From an uncultured Collinsella sp. (GTDB lineage: Bacteria > Actinomycetota > Coriobacteriia > Coriobacteriales > Coriobacteriaceae): 6,838 nt of DNA. The stretch lies in contig CABSMX010000101.1 of NCBI GenBank assembly GCA_902478945.1, positions 1 through 6,838 on the forward strand, written 5' to 3'. The notes below the pieces were generated by a model that saw only the letters and a program-made list of their open reading frames with translations, was not told the origin of the DNA and ran no database searches. Below, piece after piece: positions 6,183 to 6,838 of the stretch (its first letter is position 1; each line of letters starts with the position of its first letter). The translations under genes were made by a program, and so were the position numbers.

Positions 6183-6793
6183 CCTTTTGCTCCTTCTTCC
6201 TAAAGAAGAGTCGAATGGGCGTGCCAGAAAAATCGAAGGTCGAGCGCATACGGTTCTCGACGTAGCGCTGGTAGGTGTCGTTGACCAGGTCGCTGTGGTT
6301 GACGAAGAACGTGAACGTCGGCGGGTTGACGCCCGTCTGGGTCACGTAGTGCATGCGCAGGCGGCGCTTGCCGTCCACCACGGTATGACCGAACTCGCGC
6401 AGGTCAGTGAGGAACGTGTTGAGGCGCGAGGTGGTAATCTTTTGCGAGCGCGTCTTTTCGGCCGCGTCGACCATCGACCAGATCTTCTCGACGCTACGGC
6501 CAGTCAGGGCCGAGATTCGCAGGTACTGGGCCCAGGGAGCCATGACGCCCAGACGGCGGTCGACGGTCTCCATGCAGGCCTCGCGCTTGCGGTCATCGTC
6601 GAGCAGGTCCCACTTGTTGAGCAGCACCACGATTGCGCAGCCGCGTTCGATGGCCAAGCCCATGACCTTCTGATCCTGTTCGGTGACACCCACGGAGGCG
6701 TCGACGACGAGCAGTGCCACATCGGCGCGATCGATGGCACGCAGGCCGCGGACCATGGAGTAGTACTCGATGTTCTCGTACACGGTGCTCTTC
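6175..6793 (-). CDS. der: Ribosome-assembly GTPase Der (EngA), C-terminal part only
   Basis: Der has two tandem GTPase domains and a C-terminal KH-like domain, and acts in maturation of the 50S ribosomal subunit. About 205 genomic residues are present, against about 440 in a full protein. The fragment begins just after the G3 (DTAG) region of the second GTPase domain, at KSTVYENIEYYS. It holds ADVALLVVDAS (23-33 of the fragment), VTEQDQ (36-41), the G4 motif NKWDLL (59-64) and the G5-like ISALTG (93-98). The KH-like domain follows from about 119, with RLRMHYVTQTGVNPPTFTFF (144-163) and FSGTPIRLFFRKK at the end. The missing 5' part is a sequencing artefact: genomic sequence stops at about 6793, and adapter sequence follows in an open frame. 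A predicted protein starting at an ATG at 6837 would carry about 15 artificial residues. The intact gene presumably continues beyond the contig end. Confidence 0.95.
6190..6195 (-). promoter_or_regulatory. Ribosome binding site of plsY inside der
   Basis: AAGGAG on the minus strand lies 7 bases before the plsY ATG at 6182 and within the last codons of der. The der TAA is at 6177-6175, so the two genes overlap by 8 bases in different frames. Confidence 0.75.
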
Positions 6794-6838
6794 CTGTCTC
6801 TTATACACATCTCCGAGCCCACGAGACTACGCTGCATC
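6794..6838 (+). other. Illumina Nextera adapter contamination at the contig end
   Basis: Positions 6794-6812 read CTGTCTCTTATACACATCT, the 19-bp Tn5 mosaic end used in Nextera libraries. Positions 6813-6827 read CCGAGCCCACGAGAC, the rest of the reverse-complemented read-2 transposase adapter. Positions 6828-6835 (TACGCTGC) occupy the i7 index slot and, from memory, match a Nextera XT index (N721). The final ATC fits the start of the P7 flow-cell sequence. The match is exact over all 34 adapter bases, so this is library DNA left by incomplete read trimming. It is not a transposon of the organism. Confidence 0.98.

Noticed and set aside
5361..6203. A 280-codon plus-strand open frame opposite plsY and gpsA
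   Set aside because: It has the same codon register as both real genes. The product is a His/Asp/Gly/Arg-rich composition typical of antisense translation, while PlsY and GpsA have clear motifs.
6794..6812. A Tn5/IS50 transposon end
   Set aside because: The 19-bp sequence is the engineered mosaic end and is followed directly by the Nextera read-2 adapter and an index, with no transposase gene. It is library adapter.

Overview
The window is a GC-rich stretch of bacterial chromosome carrying eight protein genes, all on the minus strand and packed end to end. It reads as the middle of one long housekeeping operon. Transcribed from high to low coordinates, the order is: der (3' part only), plsY, gpsA, rpe, a NifS/IscS-type cysteine desulfurase, a Nif3-like di-metal protein, a coiled-coil/zinc-ribbon protein, and coaBC (5' part only, running off the left edge). 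Gene borders are 4- or 8-base overlaps, a stop codon directly abutting a start, or gaps of 6 to 18 bases. There is therefore no room for internal promoters or terminators, and none were seen. No RNA genes, mobile elements, CRISPR arrays, prophage genes or long non-coding stretches are present.

The protein sequences, the GC-rich codon use and the Nif3/zinc-ribbon pairing suggest an actinobacterium. The overall look is closest to Coriobacteriia, with a gut Collinsella-like organism as the best guess. This is an impression from sequence style and has not been confirmed by a search.

How the genes relate: GpsA makes sn-glycerol 3-phosphate and PlsY acylates it, which are the entry steps of phospholipid synthesis. 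CoaBC supplies the 4'-phosphopantetheine part of coenzyme A needed for acyl chemistry. Rpe interconverts pentose phosphates. Der is a ribosome-assembly GTPase. The cysteine desulfurase supplies sulfane sulfur for Fe-S clusters or thiolated tRNAs. Nif3 and the zinc-ribbon protein are conserved but of poorly known function.

The most important observation is technical. The last 45 bases (6794-6838) are not genomic DNA. They are an Illumina Nextera transposase adapter (19-bp mosaic end plus read-2 tail), followed by what looks like an 8-base i7 index and the first bases of the flow-cell adapter. The der gene is cut at this junction, and any Der protein predicted to start inside the adapter has an artificial N-terminus.

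I found no previously undescribed system. The biological points worth a second look are modest: a missing first cysteine in the zinc ribbon, changes around the PLP-binding site of the cysteine desulfurase, and small motif departures in PlsY, Rpe and GpsA.
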